From: UBA2093 sp044340485
GTDB taxonomy: Bacteria; Actinomycetota; Acidimicrobiia; Acidimicrobiales; Ilumatobacteraceae
Assembly (NCBI GenBank): GCA_044340485.1
Contig: JBIITN010000005.1
Span: forward strand, 1-64,000
DNA: 64,000 nt
Direction: 5' to 3'
The position numbers and the translations under genes were made by a program. How positions within the stretch are numbered: position 1 is the stretch's first letter; the number at the start of each line of letters is the position of its first letter. Below, piece after piece: positions 60,175-64,000 of the stretch. The notes under the pieces were generated by a model, which made no database searches, was not told where the DNA came from, and was given only the letters and a program-made list of their open reading frames with translations.

Positions 60175-60291
60175 ATGAATTCTGTATGCGCGGATCCGTC
60201 CGCGAGTTGTTCAAGCGCGAAAGCCGTATCACTGGTTCCAGTGACAGCTCTGGTACCAGTGCTGTACAGCCAGACTCGCCGGCAGCGCTAA
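60175..60291 (+). CDS. 38-codon pyr leader peptide, coupled to pyrR
   Basis: This short ORF starts at ATG 60175 behind GGAGGG and encodes 38 residues beginning MNSVCADPSAS and ending SQTRRQR. Its TAA (60289-60291) overlaps the pyrR ATG (60291-60293) in a TAATG, so ribosomes finishing it could restart on pyrR. The peptide shows no run of a single amino acid, so classic attenuation by codon supply is not evident. Translation of the leader is proposed to be what PyrR represses. An alternative is that pyrR simply starts further upstream in another frame (GTG near 60150), but its extra residues are unlike PyrR and that start lies inside the PyrR element. Confidence 0.65.
   Translation: MNSVCADPSASCSSAKAVSLVPVTALVPVLYSQTRRQR
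60230..60265 (+). other. Two abutting hairpins in the pyr leader
   Basis: CACTG-GTTC-CAGTG (60230-60243) is followed at once by ACAGC-t-CTG-gtac-CAG-t-GCTGT (60244-60265). CCAGTG occurs twice (60238 and 60256), so CACTGG could pair with either, allowing alternative folds. There is no T-run. They end 25 bases before the pyrR ATG. Confidence 0.5.
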
Positions 60292-60857
60292 TGGCATCTC
60301 AACCCCTTCCTGGTCAGTCGAGATCCGCCTCGTCTCTTCACGCATCTTCTGAGGCAGTTGTTTTGTCGCAGGCCGACATCCGGCGAGCAATCACTCGCAT
60401 CTCTCATGAGATCGTCGAACGCAACGCAGATCTTTCTGACATCGTGGTAGTCGGAATGCAAACAGGGGGAGTGTGGATCGCAGAGGCGATTTGTCGAAAT
60501 CTCACATCAATCGAGCCATCTGTGACGGTTCCTCTCGGGGTCGTAGATGTCACGATGTACCGCGACGATTACACGCTGCGCCCTGTTGTTGTTGGGGCCC
60601 CTACAAACATTCCCGTGGAACTCACTGGCAAGACGGTGGTTCTTGTTGATGATGTTCTCTACACCGGACGTACCGTACGAGCTGCTCTCGAGGCGCTCAA
60701 TGATCACGGCCGACCCAGACGAGTGCAGCTAGCGGTGTTAGTTGATCGTGGCCACCGAGAGCTTCCGATACGCCCAGACTTTGTTGGGAAGAACATTCCC
60801 ACACACATTTCTGATGAAGTGGATGTGTCTGATGAGGCTGTAGTGGTTCGTTCATGA
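60291..60857 (+). CDS. pyrR: Pyrimidine operon regulator PyrR
   Basis: PyrR is an RNA-binding UMP sensor with uracil phosphoribosyltransferase ancestry. From ATG 60291 the product is 188 residues: a short Ser-rich N-terminus, VVLSQADIRRAITRISHEIVER, VVVGMQTGGVWIAEAI, VPLGVVDVTMYRDDYTLR, the PRPP loop VVLVDDVLYTGRTVRAAL, and RVQLAVLVDRGHRELPIRPDFVG. The long frame from GTG 60150 is rejected because its first 47 residues are not PyrR-like. No Shine-Dalgarno precedes 60291, so translation probably depends on the leader ORF. It overlaps pyrB by four bases. Confidence 0.93.
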   Translation: MASQPLPGQSRSASSLHASSEAVVLSQADIRRAITRISHEIVERNADLSDIVVVGMQTGGVWIAEAICRNLTSIEPSVTVPLGVVDVTMYRDDYTLRPVVVGAPTNIPVELTGKTVVLVDDVLYTGRTVRAALEALNDHGRPRRVQLAVLVDRGHRELPIRPDFVGKNIPTHISDEVDVSDEAVVVRS

Positions 60858-61804
60858 AGCATCTGCTGTCTGCACGCGATCTTGATAGAGAGTCAATTGG
60901 CTCGCTGCTCAACCTGACTGACCACATGGTGGAGATCAATAAGCGTCCCGTTCCGAAAGTCCCTGCACTTCGCGGCAAGACAGTTGCGAGCGTATTTTTC
61001 GAAGACAGCACACGTACTCGTTTAAGTTTTGAGACCGCGGCAAAGCGACTTTCCGCAGATGTGATGACATTCAGTGCATCGTCATCAAGCGTGAACAAGG
61101 GCGAAAGTATTCGCGACACCGTAGAAACTCTCTCAGCCATGGGTGTCGATGCATTCATAGTCCGCCACAAATCAAGTGGTGTTCCGCTCGCGGTCACGAA
61201 TTGGACATCCGCATCTGTTGTGAACGCTGGTGATGGCTGGCATCAGCATCCAACGCAGGCACTTCTTGATGCGTACACGATTACCCGCGAGAAAAGCACG
61301 GGTAACGATCTTGCTGGTATTCGCGTTGCCATTGTGGGCGATGTGAAACACAGTCGCGTGGCCCGAAGCACAACACAAGTTCTCACTGCGTTGGGCGCAA
61401 CCGTTACGTTTGTGGCTCCCACCACGCTGTTGCCCCATGACGTATCGGCCCAAGGTGCTATGGCTTCGTCAAGCCTTGACGATGTCATCGATAACTGTGA
61501 CGTGCTGTACATGTTGCGCATGCAAAAAGAACGAATGGATCACGCATTGATTCCCCCCATTGGGGAATATTGCGAACGTTTTGCTCTCACCAGCCAACGT
61601 GTGCAGCGACTGCGCAGTGATGCGTTGCTCATGCATCCAGGCCCTATGAATCGTGGGGTAGAGATGCAGGTGGACCCAAGCGAACTTGCACAATCACGAA
61701 TTCTCACTCAAGTAACAAATGGCATTGCAGTCCGAATGGCAGTGCTGTTTTCGTTGCTTGGTTCTGGCAGTACTTCCAGTCTTTCTCAAGGAAATGAATC
61801 ATGA
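60854..61804 (+). CDS. pyrB: Aspartate carbamoyltransferase catalytic subunit
   Basis: PyrB makes carbamoyl-aspartate. The 316-residue product has the carbamoyl-phosphate motif FEDSTRTRLSFE (STRTR 52-56), DGWHQHPTQALLDAYTI, GDVKHSRVARST and the C-terminal MHPGPMNRGVEM. No regulatory chain gene (pyrI) follows. It overlaps pyrR and pyrC by four bases each. Confidence 0.96.
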   Translation: MKHLLSARDLDRESIGSLLNLTDHMVEINKRPVPKVPALRGKTVASVFFEDSTRTRLSFETAAKRLSADVMTFSASSSSVNKGESIRDTVETLSAMGVDAFIVRHKSSGVPLAVTNWTSASVVNAGDGWHQHPTQALLDAYTITREKSTGNDLAGIRVAIVGDVKHSRVARSTTQVLTALGATVTFVAPTTLLPHDVSAQGAMASSSLDDVIDNCDVLYMLRMQKERMDHALIPPIGEYCERFALTSQRVQRLRSDALLMHPGPMNRGVEMQVDPSELAQSRILTQVTNGIAVRMAVLFSLLGSGSTSSLSQGNES

Positions 61805-63123
61805 CAAGCCATTCATCTCGCGCACCCATTGCACAAACCTCGCCCGGATCTCGGATAGTGATTTCAGGTGGAACGGTTGTGTCAGGCGGTACGGAATCAC
61901 GTGTTGATGTCGCCGTGGTCGACGGAGTCATCGTGGAAGTTGGAACGTCTCTATCTGGAGACATCTCGCTCGATGCGACGGACTCATATGTGTCATCTGG
62001 ATTTGTCGACCTACACACTCACTTGCGAGAGCCAGGACGCGAGGAAGCTGAGACGATTGAAACGGGCAGTCGAGCTGCAGCGCTTGGTGGTTACACCGCA
62101 GTCGTAGCGATGCCAAACACCGACCCTGCCCAAGACAGCGTTGCTGTTGTGGAATTCGTTCGTAACGCCGGAAAACGTGCAGGACTGTGTGATGTGTTTC
62201 CCTCTGGTTGCATCACTGTGGGTCGTCACGGTGAACAACTTGCACCGTATGCTCAGCTCTCGCGTGCAGGCGTACATCTGTTTACCGATGACGGCAATGG
62301 TGTACAGGATCCGTTACTGATGCGTCGCGCGCTTGAATACTCGCGAGATTTGAACATTGTTCTCGCGCAACATTGTGAGGTGTCGCGTCTCACTGAAGGT
62401 GCTGTGATGCATGAAGGTGAATGCTGTACGCACATGGGCGTTCCAGGTTGGCCCGCATTGGCAGAAGAGCTGATGCTGTATCGCGACATTGAGCTTGTGC
62501 GCGTAACGGGTGCGCCCATGCATTTTCTTCACCTTTCTACTGCGGGAAGCGTGGAGTTGGTTCGTTCAGCAAAGCGTGACGGGTTGCCCGTGACGGCTGA
62601 AGTGACGCCGCATCATCTCTCGCTGACCGACGAACATCTCACCGGATTTGATCCGTTGTTCAAGGTAAACCCACCCTTGCGCACACGAGAAGACATCGAT
62701 GCACTGATAGAGGGTGTACGTGATGGCACGATTGACGCGGTTGCCACAGATCATGCACCTCATACCGACCATACAAAACAGATGCCTCTTGATCAGGCGC
62801 CTCCAGGCATGCTCGGTCTACAAACTGCGTTAGCAGTGACGAATACCGTGATCGGTTTGTCACCAACTCAAGTAGTTGATTTGTTCTCAGTGAATCCAGC
62901 GCGCATTGCCGGAATTGCAGATCAACATGCACGACCTATTGCAGTCGGGGAGCCCGCTCACATCGCGGTGTGGGATTTGGCAACAACCACAGAGATTTCG
63001 CGAAATGACATGGTGAGCAAAAGTCGCAACACTCCGTACCACGGGATGACCGTGCGAGGCAGAGTGCGACACACGATGTTTGGTGGAGAGATAGTTGTTC
63101 AGGAAGGAAAAGCACAAAAGTGA
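61801..63123 (+). CDS. pyrC: Dihydroorotase
   Basis: The 440-residue product is a type I dihydroorotase of the amidohydrolase superfamily. Metal ligands H72 and H74 lie in VDLHTHLREPGREEAETI. MPNTDPAQDS, VTPHHLSLTDEHL and AVATDHAPHT complete the active site, and the PHHL and DHAP blocks match active DHOases. AAGGA precedes the ATG. It ends overlapping the carA start. Confidence 0.95.
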   Translation: MTSHSSRAPIAQTSPGSRIVISGGTVVSGGTESRVDVAVVDGVIVEVGTSLSGDISLDATDSYVSSGFVDLHTHLREPGREEAETIETGSRAAALGGYTAVVAMPNTDPAQDSVAVVEFVRNAGKRAGLCDVFPSGCITVGRHGEQLAPYAQLSRAGVHLFTDDGNGVQDPLLMRRALEYSRDLNIVLAQHCEVSRLTEGAVMHEGECCTHMGVPGWPALAEELMLYRDIELVRVTGAPMHFLHLSTAGSVELVRSAKRDGLPVTAEVTPHHLSLTDEHLTGFDPLFKVNPPLRTREDIDALIEGVRDGTIDAVATDHAPHTDHTKQMPLDQAPPGMLGLQTALAVTNTVIGLSPTQVVDLFSVNPARIAGIADQHARPIAVGEPAHIAVWDLATTTEISRNDMVSKSRNTPYHGMTVRGRVRHTMFGGEIVVQEGKAQK

Positions 63124-64000
63124 ACGAAGCAGCATTGGTATTAGAAGACGGATCAGTCTTCGAGGGGGAGTCTTTTGGTTTTGCGCCTGAGAATGGGATC
63201 GCGTCTGGAGAGGTTGTTTTCAACACAACGATGACTGGTTATCAAGAAGTGATGACCGACCCTTCGTATGCAGGACAGATTGTGACGTTCACTACCTCTC
63301 ACATCGGTAACTACGGAGTGACCTCATACGACAATGAGTCACGTTCTCCATTTGCACGAGGGATGATTGTGAGAGATCTCTCCCGACGTCGTAGCAACTG
63401 GCGTAGTGAGGGTGATCTCGACCAGATGTTGTGTGAACAAAAGGTGCCAGCTATTGGCGGTATCGACACTCGGCGCTTAACACGAATGCTGCGTGACTCT
63501 GGTTCGATGCGAGGCGCTTTTGGTACGGCAAACGAATCAGACCTTCTCACCGCTGCGAAGAAAGAAACGGGAACAAGCGGTATAGATCTTGTTGCTCAAG
63601 TAACTACCAACAAACCGTATTCGGTAAACGGAAATGGAAAATTTCATGTGGTGGCTTTTGATTTCGGAATTAAGTCAACCATCCTGCGTTGCCTCACAGA
63701 GTTTGCATCGGTCACAGTTGTGCCTGCCTCTACATCAGTAGATGAGGTTGTTGCGCTAAATCCACATGGAATCTTTCTGTCGAATGGTCCTGGGGATCCA
63801 GAGATGGTGACGTATGCACCACCTGTCATTCGAGAACTTGTCGAAAAGGGGATTCCGACGTTTGGCATTTGTCTAGGACATCAGATGTTGTCTCTTGCAT
63901 TTGGTGGCACCACTTTTAAATTGCCATTCGGGCATCACGGTGGCAACCATCCGGTGAGAAATCTGGAAACGGGTGCGGTCGAAATCACGAGCCAAAACCA
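63120..64000 (+). CDS. carA: Carbamoyl-phosphate synthase small subunit (partial)
   Basis: The frame opens at GTG 63120, inside the pyrC stop, and runs off the window edge, so it has no stop here. The visible 293 residues begin MNEAALVLEDGSVFEGESFG, with the amidotransferase N-domain (GEVVFNTTMTGYQEVMTDPS, SHIGNYGVTSYDNES) and the class I glutaminase core: SNGPGDPEMV and nucleophile C251 in GICLGHQMLSLAFGG. It supplies ammonia for carbamoyl phosphate. AGGAA lies before the GTG. carB is expected just past the edge. Confidence 0.95.
   Translation, partial: MNEAALVLEDGSVFEGESFGFAPENGIASGEVVFNTTMTGYQEVMTDPSYAGQIVTFTTSHIGNYGVTSYDNESRSPFARGMIVRDLSRRRSNWRSEGDLDQMLCEQKVPAIGGIDTRRLTRMLRDSGSMRGAFGTANESDLLTAAKKETGTSGIDLVAQVTTNKPYSVNGNGKFHVVAFDFGIKSTILRCLTEFASVTVVPASTSVDEVVALNPHGIFLSNGPGDPEMVTYAPPVIRELVEKGIPTFGICLGHQMLSLAFGGTTFKLPFGHHGGNHPVRNLETGAVEITSQN

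Noticed and set aside
60150..60290. GTG 60150 as the pyrR start
   Set aside because: It lies inside the PyrR RNA element, and its first 47 residues do not resemble PyrR.
1..64000. Mobile elements, CRISPR arrays, rRNA or tRNA genes, defence systems
   Set aside because: I found no transposase, integrase, spaced repeats, cloverleaf or toxin-antitoxin pair. Gene content is almost wholly housekeeping with conserved order.

Overview
The window is a compact run of housekeeping genes from an actinobacterium of moderate G+C (about half by eye). The actinobacterial assignment rests on several points: a dcw order ftsQ-ftsZ-yggS-sepF-yggT with no ftsA, a bacterial proteasome activator (Bpa), MshC of mycothiol synthesis, an F420:NADPH reductase and a luciferase-like F420-type oxidoreductase, a phosphatidylinositol-phosphate synthase/acyltransferase/PimA block, and a LexA box of the actinobacterial type. 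Gene order broadly matches Mycobacterium (thrS-HIT-pgsA-acyltransferase-pimA...pdxS-pdxT-yebC-ruvCAB...secDF-rel-hisS-aspS...alaS-ruvX-mltG-aroE...aroCKBQ-pepQ-efp-nusB...pyrRBC-carA). The moderate G+C and small gaps suggest a streamlined aquatic Acidimicrobiia-like lineage, but that class-level placement is inference.

Layout: 1-4.3 kb, cell wall and division (murB end, ftsQ, ftsZ, yggS, sepF, yggT). 4.3-10.2 kb, ileS, an unusual histone-tailed DksA-like protein, lspA, rluD. 10.2-17.5 kb, Rrf2 regulator, phosphodiesterase, Bpa, dnaE, an unrecognised protein, a nitroreductase. 17.5-20.3 kb (minus strand), YyaL-like thioredoxin-fold protein and fabI. 20.3-31.1 kb, npdG-like reductase, mshC, thrS and the PI/PIM lipid block, then a catalytically degenerate M48 protein and a DUF3048 lipoprotein. 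31.1-36 kb, pdxST, yebC, bcp, ruvCAB. 36-48 kb, queA-tgt, yajC-secDF, rel, hisS, aspS, rarA. 48-58.6 kb, alaS, ruvX, mltG, the shikimate block aroE-C-K-B-Q, pepQ, efp, nusB. 58.6 kb to the end, a DUF2079 membrane protein and the pyrimidine operon pyrR-pyrB-pyrC-carA, the last cut by the window edge.

Regulation is the most informative layer. Many transcription-unit heads carry a TANNNT -10 box 6-9 nt before the start codon and no Shine-Dalgarno, which predicts leaderless mRNAs; operon-internal genes instead have good Shine-Dalgarno sequences and 4-nt overlaps. ruvCAB has a perfect LexA box across its -10 box and start codon. Two adjacent DnaA-box-like 9-mers lie upstream of dnaE. The pyr operon has a perfect match to the PyrR RNA-binding consensus, followed by a strong Shine-Dalgarno, an unannotated 38-codon leader ORF and an overlapping stop/start into pyrR.

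I see no rRNA, tRNA, CRISPR, insertion sequence or prophage, and no gene-free stretch over about 300 bases. The longest gaps (about 100-220 bases) are described individually.
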